Positions 1 to 8,333 of a stretch of DNA of 35,604 nt are shown here, in pieces. The position numbers were made by a program, and so were the translations under genes. Position 1 is the first letter of the stretch. Each line of letters opens with the position of its first letter. The stretch is from Verrucomicrobiia bacterium (GTDB lineage: Bacteria; Verrucomicrobiota; Verrucomicrobiia; Limisphaerales; JADLHS01): positions 1 to 35,604 of the forward strand of contig WYBW01000084.1 of assembly GCA_011525685.1 (NCBI GenBank), written 5' to 3'. Below the pieces are notes generated by a model. It was given only the letters and a program-made list of their open reading frames with translations. It did not search any database and was not told where the DNA came from.

Positions 1-445
1 GCAGTTCCGCCGTCTTCGTCACGTCGGCCACGTTGGCTGCGCTCACCACCACCGTATGCACCAGCTTGCTGTCCCGATCCGCGCCGATGTGCGCTTTCAT
101 CCCGAAATACCATTGGTGGCCTTTCTTCGTCTGGTGCATTTCGGGGTCGCGTTCGCGCTTCCGGTTCTTGGTCGAGGGCGGCGCGGCGATGAGCGTGGCG
201 TCCACCAGCGTGCCTTTGCGCAGCCGCAGTCCGCGCGCGGCAAGGTCGGCGTTGATGGCGGTGAAGAGGCCGTTGCACAGGTCGTGCGTCTCGAGCAGGT
301 GGCGGAAGTTTAGGAGCGTGGTGGCGTCGGGCACGCCTTCGGCGCTCAGATCAATGCGGGCAAAGCGTTGCAGCGCCTGGCTGTCGTAGTGCGCGTCTTC
401 GAGCGCTTCGTCGGCCAGCCCATACCATTGCTGGAGGAAATCATC
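1..445 (-). pseudogene. IS5-family transposase, N-terminally truncated, runs off window edge
   Basis: Reading the minus strand from about 439 down to 1 gives an uninterrupted IS5-type DDE transposase segment. It contains QQWYGLADEALEDAHYDSQAL, then PDATTLLNFRHLLE, the first catalytic Asp in LVDATLIAAPPSTKNRKRE, and DPEMHQTKKGHQWYFGMKAHIG followed by VHTVVVSAANVADVTKTAEL. In intact IS5 proteins about 70 residues precede the QQWY segment, and a recognisable upstream motif around RMLRxxF is expected. Here the frame reads into unrelated sequence above 440 with no start codon, so the 5' part of the gene is missing. The C-terminus lies beyond base 1. It is divergent from the dihydrouridine synthase gene starting at 493, so the break lies directly in that gene's upstream region. 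Family assignment is confident; whether the element is still mobile cannot be judged, but loss of the N-terminus argues it is dead. Confidence 0.85.
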
Positions 446-492
446 CCGAGGAAAAGCAAGTCGCGGAAGTAAATTCTCTTGGCGCGGCCTGG

Positions 493-1539
493 TTGAACCG
501 CAATCTTCTCGCGTTGAATCATCAGGAACAGCTTCACGCCCTGCTGCGCGGCCCGACCCCGTTCCTCGCCCTCGCGCCGATGCAGGACGTGACCGATGGC
601 GCGTTCTGGAAACTCATGCACCGCTACGGGGGCGCGGACGTTTACTGGACCGAATACTTCCGCGTTCATGCTGTGTCGCGGCCGGAGAAATGGATCGTGG
701 CGTCCATCGAGCAGAATTCCACCGGCCGGCCGGTCGTGGCGCAGATGATCGGCAACGAAATCCCGGCGCTCATCCGGGCGGCGAAGGAACTCCAACAGCT
801 AAACGTAGCGGCGATTGACCTGAACCTGGGCTGCCCGGCGCCCATTGTTTACAAGAAGTGCGCCGGCGGCGGGCTGCTGCGCGAACCGCAGCGCATTGAC
901 TCCATTCTCGGAGCGCTACGTGAGGCGGTGAGCATCAAGTTCACGGTGAAGACGCGGGTGGGGTTCGCTTCGCCAAGCGAGTTTGACGCACTGCAGCCGA
1001 TCTTCGCCAAGCACTCGATTGATCTGCTCACGGTTCATGCCCGCACGGTGGCGCAGATGTACCGGCTGCCGGTGCATTACGATCTCATCCGCCACGCCGC
1101 GGAAACGATGAAATGTCCCGTGTGCGCCAACGGCCATGTTTATTCCGCCGACCAGGCGCTGGAAGTTCTGGCGCAGACCAAGGCTCGCGGTTTGATGATC
1201 GGTCGGGGTGTGATTCGCAGTCCGTGGCTCTTCAACCAGATCCGCCAGCGGCTGCGCGGTGAACCGGTGACGTTCCCGACCGGGCGCGAGGTGTTGGGCT
1301 ACATCGAGGCCCTGTGGGAATCCCAAGCCAGCTTCGACGCCCCGGAAAAAGTCCAGTGCGAACGCATGAAGAAGTTCATGAACTACCTCGGCGAAGGTGT
1401 GCCCGGAGATTTTCTCCATCGGATTCGCCGCTCCCAAGCCAGAGCGGACTTTTTCGGCCTCTGCCGCGAGTTTTTTGATCACGACCAGCCCATGCGGCTG
1501 GAGCCGGTTTCGGGAGTTGTCCCAGCCGAACCGTCGTGA
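493..1539 (+). CDS. tRNA-dihydrouridine synthase (Dus family)
   Basis: Flavoenzyme that reduces uridine to dihydrouridine in the D-loop of tRNA using FMN and NADPH in the cytoplasm. The TIM-barrel opens with LALAPMQDVTDGAFWKLM (about residues 25-42). The catalytic cysteine is in NLGCPAP (Cys114 from the TTG start), followed by KKCAGGGLLREP. Barrel motifs FTVKTRVGF, LTVHARTVAQMY and CANGHVYSADQA, plus the phosphate-binding MIGRGVIRSPWLF, are all present. At 348 residues it is of normal family length. The proposed start is TTG at 493; another TTG at 514 would also keep the whole barrel, and no ATG lies upstream in frame. No strong ribosome binding site is visible. The gene stands alone, with a truncated IS5 transposase just upstream. 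I cannot assign it to DusA, DusB or DusC from sequence alone. Confidence 0.93.
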   Translation: MNRNLLALNHQEQLHALLRGPTPFLALAPMQDVTDGAFWKLMHRYGGADVYWTEYFRVHAVSRPEKWIVASIEQNSTGRPVVAQMIGNEIPALIRAAKELQQLNVAAIDLNLGCPAPIVYKKCAGGGLLREPQRIDSILGALREAVSIKFTVKTRVGFASPSEFDALQPIFAKHSIDLLTVHARTVAQMYRLPVHYDLIRHAAETMKCPVCANGHVYSADQALEVLAQTKARGLMIGRGVIRSPWLFNQIRQRLRGEPVTFPTGREVLGYIEALWESQASFDAPEKVQCERMKKFMNYLGEGVPGDFLHRIRRSQARADFFGLCREFFDHDQPMRLEPVSGVVPAEPS

Positions 1540-1630
1540 GACTCAATTTCATTCCACGCAGCATCGCGGGTCTGAGTGTTCACCGGGACGGGCGCATCTC
1601 ATTTTCTTGCAGGGGGCGCCGAGGCGATGC

Positions 1631-1765
1631 CGTAGCGCAGACTTCCAGTCTGCCGGATCGCGGACTTCCAATCCGCAAACGCTGCGAATTTCTGGCCTGC
1701 CACGCCGTGCCTGGGCCAGCCGACTGGAAGTCGGCGATACCGCAGGTTGGGAAACCTGCGCTACG
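1631..1765. repeat. Intergenic palindromic element, four hairpins with matching outer ends
   Basis: The element is bounded by perfect 10-bp inverted ends, CGTAGCGCAG (1631-1640) and CTGCGCTACG (1756-1765). Inside are four short hairpins: GCAGACT-TCC-AGTCTGC (1637-1653), GCGGACTTCCAATCCGC (1660-1676), CCGACT-GGA-AGTCGG (1720-1734) and CGCAGGTT-GGGA-AACCTGCG (1741-1760). The first and third share the core GACTTCCAGTC in opposite orientations, so the whole unit is built as a nested palindrome. It fills most of the 325-base gap between the dihydrouridine synthase and the DUF1080 gene. The design resembles REP/BIME-type dispersed repeats; I recall similar elements from Verrucomicrobiota genomes, but copy number cannot be checked here. 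Small reading frames across it have no coding look. Confidence 0.8.
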
Positions 1766-1864
1766 CCAGGAATGCCTGCCTGCAATAAACTGAGATGCGC
1801 CCCACCGGGACTCCATCCTTATTTGCCACTGTTCAAACCCGCTCGCCTGCTCCATGCTGCGGGC

Positions 1865-3349
1865 ATGAAGAGTTGGCGCAGGGCGTGGGGTGGGGTCAGT
1901 CTGGTTGCGGCGTTGAACCTGGGCATCAGCGCATGGGCGGCGGACGCGGACGGTTGGATTTCCTTGTTCGACGGCGGGACGCTGGACGGCTGGCGGGCGA
2001 GCGAAAACCCGGGCGGCTTCAAGGTGGTGGACGGGACGATTGCCTTTGAAGGCGCGCGGTCGCACCTGTTTTACGCCGGCCCGGTGCAGAACGCCGATTT
2101 CAAAAACTTTGAGCTTCAGGTTGAAGTGCTGACGCGGCCGGCGGCCAACTCCGGCATCTATTTTCACACCGCGTATCAGGAGAAAGGTTTTCCCGGCAGA
2201 GGCTTTGAGGTGCAGGTGTGCAACACCCACCGGGGCGCCGGTGGCTACGTTGAAATGAAAAAGACCGGCAGCCTCTATGGCATCCGCAATCTCTACAAGG
2301 CACTCGTGAAGGACGAGGAATGGTTCACGATGCACATCGCCGTCCGCAACCAGCAGGTGCAGGTCCGCTTGAACGGACAGTTGGTGGTGGACTACGTCGA
2401 GCCGGACAACCCGCCTTCCGATCCCAATCGGCCGCGCCGCCGGCTCGGGCGCGGCACCTTTGCGCTGCAAGGGCACGATCCCGAGAGCAAAGTGTTCTTC
2501 CGCAACCTCCGCGTGAAGCCCTTGCCGGACGAACTGCCGTTTCATTCGGTGGCCCCGGCATCGTTTGACGCCGTGGACGCCCAACTCGTCCGGCTCGGCG
2601 GCGCCAACTTTCCGCTCGTGGATTTTCACACGCATCTCAAGGGCGGGCTGACGCTGGAGGGTGTGCGCCAGCACACGTTCCGCACCGGCATCAATCACGG
2701 GATCGCCGTCAATTGCGGCGTGGGCTTTGCCATCACGAACGACGCGGGCGCGCTGGCCTTTCTGGAGTCCATGGCGGGCCAGTCGTTTTTCGTGGGGATG
2801 CAGGCCGAGGGTCGCGAATGGCCGACGCTTTTTTCACCCGCCGTGATCGCCCGGTTCGATTACGTATTCACCGACAGCATGACCATCGTGGATCATCGCG
2901 GCCAACGCACGCGGCTTTGGATCAAGGAGGAGGTGGAAATCCCCGACCCGCAGGCGTTCATGGAGCATCTGGTGGAAACCATCGTCACGCTGCTGGCCGA
3001 AGAGCCGGTGGACATTTACGCGAACCCGACGTTTCTGCCGGAGGTGCTTGCGGGCCAGTACGACGCGCTTTGGACGCCGGAACGGATGCGGCGCGTGATT
3101 GAGGCGGCGAAACGGAACGAGGTGGCCATCGAGTTGAACAGCCGTCTGCGTCTGCCAAGCCGTGCCTTCGTGCAAATGGCCAAGGAGGCGGGGCTGAAAT
3201 TCACCCTCGGCAGCAACAACACGGACAGCGATCTGGGCCGGGCCGAATACGCGCTCGAACTGATCAACGCCTGCAAGTTGGGCTACCAGGATTTCTGGAT
3301 GCCGAAACCTGACGGGCAAAAGCCGATTCAGAAGCGGGCGAACCGGTGA
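1865..3349 (+). CDS. Secreted DUF1080 (3-keto-disaccharide hydrolase-like) domain fused to PHP-like domain
   Basis: A 494-residue exported protein. The ATG at 1865 gives a clean signal peptide: MKSWRR, a hydrophobic stretch (about 9-25) and an AWA-AD cleavage site. Residues about 30-220 form a DUF1080/LamG-like jelly roll (WISLFDGGTLDGWR, ANSGIYFHT, GFEVQVCNTH, GTFALQGHDPESKVFFRNLRV), the fold of 3-keto-glycoside hydrolases and lyases. Residues about 250-485 form a second domain that begins VDFHTHLKGG (Asp253, His255, His257), has ANPTFLPEVL in the middle and LGSNNTDSDLGR near the end. These match a PHP-type metal-dependent hydrolase layout. The N-terminal domain is commonly found alone in this phylum. 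Reading upstream to 1397 in the same frame gives only non-coding repeat sequence. It converges on the GH2-like gene. Substrate unknown; the pairing suggests sugar-derivative hydrolysis. Confidence 0.82.
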   Translation: MKSWRRAWGGVSLVAALNLGISAWAADADGWISLFDGGTLDGWRASENPGGFKVVDGTIAFEGARSHLFYAGPVQNADFKNFELQVEVLTRPAANSGIYFHTAYQEKGFPGRGFEVQVCNTHRGAGGYVEMKKTGSLYGIRNLYKALVKDEEWFTMHIAVRNQQVQVRLNGQLVVDYVEPDNPPSDPNRPRRRLGRGTFALQGHDPESKVFFRNLRVKPLPDELPFHSVAPASFDAVDAQLVRLGGANFPLVDFHTHLKGGLTLEGVRQHTFRTGINHGIAVNCGVGFAITNDAGALAFLESMAGQSFFVGMQAEGREWPTLFSPAVIARFDYVFTDSMTIVDHRGQRTRLWIKEEVEIPDPQAFMEHLVETIVTLLAEEPVDIYANPTFLPEVLAGQYDALWTPERMRRVIEAAKRNEVAIELNSRLRLPSRAFVQMAKEAGLKFTLGSNNTDSDLGRAEYALELINACKLGYQDFWMPKPDGQKPIQKRANR

Positions 3350-3389
3350 CGCGCGGGTCGCAAGGCACTGAGTTATCCCTCCCGCTTAC

Positions 3390-6300
3390 TCACCACCGGA
3401 AGAAGCGGTAGGGATCATCCCATTCCTCCGGTTGATCGAGATAGAATCCCTCCAACCAACGGCCGCGCTCAGTGGCCGCGGGCGGCGAAGACCAGCGAGT
3501 CAGCAAAGGCGTTTCGCTGTGCGCCCCGAGGTTGCACGCCAGCCGTGTGATCAGAAATGCCGTGCGGCGGAATGTCCGTTTCAGCCCGTAGTTCTTCGCG
3601 TAATCGAACTGCCACGGCGCAAGCTGAGAGAATGTGAGGTTCAAATTCGTTCCAAGGGCAAGGACTCCGTTGCCCACAGTGCTCGCTCCCGCGGACACCA
3701 GCGGGAGCGTGCGCGGATCGCGGCAATGCACGTCCGCCGGCCCGACCCCGGCCAGCGACGAGCCGAACCGGGGCGGATCAAAGACCGCATTGATGTGCTC
3801 GGCCCTTGTGAAAGACACCTTGAGTTCCAAAAACGCGTCGGCGTCTGCCTGGCCCAAACCCAATGCCAGCATGTTTCCACCCGCTCGCAGGAAAGCCGTC
3901 ACCGCATCGCGGTGAGGACTCAGTTTCTGACCACCGCCCGGGCCGACGATCAACACGTGATCCGGCATCAGCGCACCGCCGGTGTATTCGCCGGGTTGAA
4001 ATCCGGCGGCGACGAGACTGTTCCGGCCCGCGGCGTCCCCCACGTAAACGGTCGCGCGCTTTGGCGCGGGCCTCCAACTGGAAACGTAATCCAGCAGGTT
4101 GCTGGTCAACCGCTCCGTCGCCGGATCGCGCTCCGTGCGCCCGGTCACGTCCAACTGGCAAAAGAGAATCAGTCCCCGGCCCTCGCGGAATTCGAGCAGC
4201 GGACTGTATTGCAGACTGAACCCACCGTCCACCAGCGGCAGGAAATCACCGCGGGCGGGTTTCTCGATGAGTACTGAAGCCAGGTTGCCTTGATTGCCAC
4301 AGCGCCATAGGCGAGTCACGGGAATTTCCCCCCATTTCACCGTCGGCGCGCCGTTGAACTTGGGATGCAATTCATACTTCAACTCCGGCGGCAGCAGTGT
4401 CGCCGCGCCGCGCCAATTCCGCAGGTGTTCGGCCCGCAAACCGGCCAGCGCGGGGTGATCCGGCACGCGTGGAAAGACGTTCCGCAGACCATATTCAGTG
4501 ACGCGAAAACCAAAACGCTTTTCCAACACTTCGGAAGTCTGCTCAAAGACCAGCACCTTGAGGCCGTCGCGCACGCGGCGGATGTCCGGTGCCGGGCCGT
4601 CAACGGTCAGTGCGCCCTTACCGACCACCAAAACATCGAAGGCAGCCAAGTCCGTCGTAACCTCCACCGACTCGAAGCGGATTCCCAAGGTCCGCAACAA
4701 CTCAGTGGTCTCGCCCTTTGGATCAAACAAAGCAACGCGGCTGTCCACCTTGGGCGGAACAATCGCCGGCAGGACGTGAATGGCAAACTCATCGGTCTGC
4801 ATCTCGCCCGTGTCGAACTCGACCTTTGCGGCGAGACGGTATTCACCCGGCGCGAGGTCGGTTGGCAACGCAAACAGCAAGGGCATGCGCGACTGCTGGC
4901 CGGTCTCGATCATGACATTTGTCTGTCCGGCAACTGGCCGCGGCAGTTGTAGCGTCCACGAAGCGTTGGCGCGAACCGTCACGCGGGAGTTGTTGATCAC
5001 GATGAGTTGCTTCTCGACGGTTTCGCCGGGCAGAAACAGATGGTCTTTGCTGGTGAAGCGATCAGATTTGCCCGCGACCCAGGCCAGCAGCGGACGGTTG
5101 TTGCGCATGATGGCTTCGCCGCCGCCGGTGGGTAGCCAGTCGGCGCGTTCGTAGGCCATGTCCATCCGCTCGAAGCGTTCCGCCAAAAAGTCCGGGCTGA
5201 ATCCGGGCCGCTGAAGATTCGCCCAATCCACCGGCAGGTCTTCGCGACGGTTGCGATTCATGCCGGGACGCAGCTTGAACAGTATGTGGTGCTCCCACGG
5301 TGAGTTTGCGGAAAGTCCCCAAGTGCGGAAGGCACGCCAGTTCTCGGCGAAGTACTGCGCAAAGACCGGCTCGCGTTCGGGAAAATCGGTCGAGCCGAGT
5401 TGATGCGGGTAATCCCAGCGATGCCAGACCCGCCCCTCACGAAACTGCCGCGCCTCCCAACGCAGGTTGCGCCTCTCCATGTCGCTGATGGCGAACGCGC
5501 GGTCGCCAAAGAACTGCGCGTTCCATTCCGCCAGGCAGAACTCCCACGGCACCGGCGCGCCGCCGAACTCGCGTTTGCCCTGATACCAGCCGCGATACAT
5601 CGCCCAGTCCCAGGTGAAGGGGGCGCCGTATTCGCAGAGGAACAGCGGCTTGATCCCGTTCGTCGCCCAATGCTCGAACCAGTCGGACATCTCCTGCACG
5701 GGCACGAAGTTCGGATAGAAGTTGCTCAGGTGCATCGGGCCGAGATTGCCGGAGGCGTGGTGGTAAATGATGCGGCTCGCGTCGAGCGACCGGATGATGG
5801 CCTCGGCGCGGAGAGCGCGCTTTACGTTGTTCGCCGCCCAGTTGTCGCGCGGCGCGGAACGACCATCCAGCAAGCGCGGGTTCATGTCCTCGTTGTAACC
5901 GGTGGCGTTGTGACTGGTGGCATACATCACGACCGAGGGATGATTGCCCGCCACGCGCGCGTAGAACTCCGCGTGCCGCGCGTAGCCGTTGGTGCGTTCG
6001 GCATCCGGCGCGGACCAATCATAATGACTGAAGTGCGGCTGCGTCAGCGCGACCAACATGCCGGTGTCGTCCGCCGCCCGCAGAATCTCGGCGAAGCTCA
6101 GATGCGCTCCCGGCTGGCAGTCGTAGTTGTGCGTGTACACGAAGTTGATGCCGAAGGTGCGGAGGCGCTCGAGGCTTTCGCGCGCGGCGGAATAGGTCGC
6201 GGCCGCCGCGCCGACCTGGGCGTTGTCCAGGGGGACGGTCGAGAGGAACAGCCGCGTGCCGTTCAGGAAGAAATCGCGGCCCTCGATCCAAAACTCGCGG

Positions 6301-7301
6301 AAGCCAAATCGCACCGGAGGTAGCACATCCAGTAAAGCGCCGTCGGCATCCAACAGCGACAGGTGCAGCTCGTATTGATGCTGCGGCGTGTGGATGTCCC
6401 ACAACTTTTCCGGCTGCCAGGATTCGGTGACGGTATGTTTGCCCCGCTCCAGATCGCCAGCTCGGAATGGCGGGCTGCGGAATTCCTTCGCGGTCTGGTC
6501 GCCGTCGGTGATCCGCGCGGCCAGCCGGTAGGTGTTCGTTGGTTCAAGTTCTTTCAACGCCGCCTGAAGTGTGATTTCCCAACGCCGCACCGAGGTTGTC
6601 ACTTTCACATGCGTCAATCGCGACTGCTTCGGCGTGCTGACGAGGAAGACATCGCCACAGAGTCCGCGCCGCGCCACGCTTCCTTTTACCTCGCGAGCCG
6701 AGGCGCTGTCCGAGTAGGAAAGCATCACTCCTTTGAGCGGCAGGGCCACAACCAGCAAAGACAACCGGTGTCGCCCGCCGGGCGGCAAGACCGCGGTGAG
6801 ATCAAGTTCGCCTGCCGGGAAATGCAGTTCGCCAACCTTCTGGCCATCCACAAACACCGCGGCGAACGAGTTCAGGTATTCGGCGCTCACCGCGATGTGC
6901 CGACCGGTCCAGGTCTCGGGCACCGTGATTTCGCGCTCATACCAGGCCGCCGTCACCTCCCGCAGTCGCGTGCCCTGCCAACTCGGATGAGCATGGACCG
7001 TCTGTGAATCCTTCTGCATGTAATCGGTGATGCCGGGCCACGCTCCGGGCACTTTGAAGAATCCCCAGCCCTGCGCGGGAACGGTCTCGGCGGCAGGTGT
7101 GGCGGGCTGCCAGCGCCAGAGGCCGTTGAGACAGACCCGCTCGCGCGTTGGTGTCGTCTCCCGCCAGGAGCGGGAGAGGTCCCATACCGGCCGCACACCC
7201 GGCGGCAACGGCGCAAGCGCACCCTTTGCTCCACGAGCCGAACCGGCCAGCGCGAGCAGTCCCACGAGCGCGGCGAGAAAGAGACGCAAATACAGGTTCA
7301 C
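3390..7301 (-). CDS. Very large secreted glycoside hydrolase family 2-like protein
   Basis: A 1303-residue exported enzyme: signal peptide MNLYLRLFLAALVGLLALAG ending near SARG-AKG. Residues about 50-220 are a GH2 sugar-binding domain (LNGLWRWQP, FFKVPGAWPG, AAWYEREITVPETW, RRGLCGDVFL). An immunoglobulin-like domain follows (about 225-335), then a TIM barrel (about 336-700) with FREFWIEGRDFFLNGTRLFL and FGINFVYTHNYD. The candidate nucleophile is Glu557 in LFLCEYGAPF. The acid/base position normally reads NE after a W-S-x-G-N pattern; here the region is HPSVVMYATSHNATGYNEDM, so Asn470-Glu471 may serve, in an atypical setting. The C-terminal third (about 790-1303) has beta domains and class I amidotransferase-like folds without an obvious catalytic triad. 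GH2 enzymes are usually 600-1100 residues. Likely an exo-acting glycosidase of the polysaccharide block; sugar specificity cannot be read. Confidence 0.8.
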   Translation of the reverse strand: MNLYLRLFLAALVGLLALAGSARGAKGALAPLPPGVRPVWDLSRSWRETTPTRERVCLNGLWRWQPATPAAETVPAQGWGFFKVPGAWPGITDYMQKDSQTVHAHPSWQGTRLREVTAAWYEREITVPETWTGRHIAVSAEYLNSFAAVFVDGQKVGELHFPAGELDLTAVLPPGGRHRLSLLVVALPLKGVMLSYSDSASAREVKGSVARRGLCGDVFLVSTPKQSRLTHVKVTTSVRRWEITLQAALKELEPTNTYRLAARITDGDQTAKEFRSPPFRAGDLERGKHTVTESWQPEKLWDIHTPQHQYELHLSLLDADGALLDVLPPVRFGFREFWIEGRDFFLNGTRLFLSTVPLDNAQVGAAAATYSAARESLERLRTFGINFVYTHNYDCQPGAHLSFAEILRAADDTGMLVALTQPHFSHYDWSAPDAERTNGYARHAEFYARVAGNHPSVVMYATSHNATGYNEDMNPRLLDGRSAPRDNWAANNVKRALRAEAIIRSLDASRIIYHHASGNLGPMHLSNFYPNFVPVQEMSDWFEHWATNGIKPLFLCEYGAPFTWDWAMYRGWYQGKREFGGAPVPWEFCLAEWNAQFFGDRAFAISDMERRNLRWEARQFREGRVWHRWDYPHQLGSTDFPEREPVFAQYFAENWRAFRTWGLSANSPWEHHILFKLRPGMNRNRREDLPVDWANLQRPGFSPDFLAERFERMDMAYERADWLPTGGGEAIMRNNRPLLAWVAGKSDRFTSKDHLFLPGETVEKQLIVINNSRVTVRANASWTLQLPRPVAGQTNVMIETGQQSRMPLLFALPTDLAPGEYRLAAKVEFDTGEMQTDEFAIHVLPAIVPPKVDSRVALFDPKGETTELLRTLGIRFESVEVTTDLAAFDVLVVGKGALTVDGPAPDIRRVRDGLKVLVFEQTSEVLEKRFGFRVTEYGLRNVFPRVPDHPALAGLRAEHLRNWRGAATLLPPELKYELHPKFNGAPTVKWGEIPVTRLWRCGNQGNLASVLIEKPARGDFLPLVDGGFSLQYSPLLEFREGRGLILFCQLDVTGRTERDPATERLTSNLLDYVSSWRPAPKRATVYVGDAAGRNSLVAAGFQPGEYTGGALMPDHVLIVGPGGGQKLSPHRDAVTAFLRAGGNMLALGLGQADADAFLELKVSFTRAEHINAVFDPPRFGSSLAGVGPADVHCRDPRTLPLVSAGASTVGNGVLALGTNLNLTFSQLAPWQFDYAKNYGLKRTFRRTAFLITRLACNLGAHSETPLLTRWSSPPAATERGRWLEGFYLDQPEEWDDPYRFFRW

Positions 7302-7482
7302 TCCGATGACCGCACGCTAACCATCCACGACCCGCCGGTCAACGCTGTCGGCGACGTGCTTTCGCCCGCGACGGCATCATCGCGACACGCCATACATGGT
7401 CTGAATTGCTTGGCAAAGCGGTCCCGACGCATCATTCTGCCGTCGTGCGGGTCAGATCGGGAAAACAACTGGGAAGGTATCT

Positions 7483-8325
7483 ATGAAAACCATCTGGAGT
7501 CTGGCGGCCGTCGCGTGCCTGGCGCTGACGAGTTGGGGTGGCGAATGGAAATTGGTTTGGTCGGATGAGTTCGAACGGGACGGTTTGCCCGACCCGGCCA
7601 AGTGGACTTACGAGGAGGGATTCGTCCGCAACCGCGAACTCCAGTATTACACGACGAACCGTCTGGAGAACGCGCGCGTCGAGGGCGGTTTGCTCATCAT
7701 CGAGGCGCGCAAGGAGGAGTTTCCGAACGCGCGCTTTCGCCCCGACGCGCCGGAGCGCCGCTGGCAGCAGCAGCGCGAACAAGCCGACTACACCTCGGCC
7801 AGCCTGACCACGCAGGGACGCGCTGCCTGGACTTATGGCCGTATCGAAGCACGGGCCAGAGTCCCTTCGGGCCGCGGCACCTGGCCGGCCTTCTGGACGC
7901 TGGGCACGAATCGGGGACAGGTGGGCTGGCCGGCCAGCGGCGAGATTGACATCCTCGAATACGTCGGCCACGAGCCGGGCGTGGTACACGCCAACGTGCA
8001 TACGCGCGGCTACAACCACGCGCGCGGCAACGGGCGCGGCGCGCGACTGTCCGTGCCAGATGCGGAGAAGGAGTTTCATGTTTACGCCGTGGAGTGGACG
8101 CCGGAGAAGCTCGAGTTCTTTGTGGACGACCGGAAATACTTCACGCTCAAAAACGACGGAACGGGGGTGGATTCATGGCCGTTCGATGCCCCGCAGTACT
8201 TGATTCTCAACCTGGCCATCGGCGGCACCTGGGGCGCGCAGAAGGGTGTGGACGACGCGATCTTCCCGCAACGCTACATCGTGGATTACGTGCGGGTTTA
8301 CCAGCGCGCGGGCGCGGGGCTATAA
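7483..8325 (+). CDS. Secreted GH16 endo-beta-glucanase (laminarinase-like)
   Basis: A 280-residue exported endoglycosidase. The ATG at 7483 follows a purine-rich GGGAAGG about six bases upstream and starts a signal peptide ([20 protein letters not shown]). The mature enzyme begins WKLVWSDEF, typical of GH16. The catalytic signature is [10 protein letters not shown] with Glu154 as nucleophile, Asp156 as helper and Glu159 as acid/base. Supporting motifs are [36 protein letters not shown] before it, and [19 protein letters not shown] and [13 protein letters not shown] after it. The signature without an extra inserted residue is what beta-1,3-glucanases show, whereas agarases and carrageenases often differ, so cleavage of beta-1,3 or mixed-linked glucan is the best guess. 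It is first in a tight + strand operon: only eight bases separate it from the GH140 gene. Confidence 0.93.
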   Translation: MKTIWSLAAVACLALTSWGGEWKLVWSDEFERDGLPDPAKWTYEEGFVRNRELQYYTTNRLENARVEGGLLIIEARKEEFPNARFRPDAPERRWQQQREQADYTSASLTTQGRAAWTYGRIEARARVPSGRGTWPAFWTLGTNRGQVGWPASGEIDILEYVGHEPGVVHANVHTRGYNHARGNGRGARLSVPDAEKEFHVYAVEWTPEKLEFFVDDRKYFTLKNDGTGVDSWPFDAPQYLILNLAIGGTWGAQKGVDDAIFPQRYIVDYVRVYQRAGAGL

Positions 8326-8333
8326 CTGAACCC

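Noticed and set aside
1580..2698. 372-codon minus-strand frame opposite the DUF1080 gene
   Set aside because: It crosses the palindromic repeat and is antisense to a recognisable domain protein.
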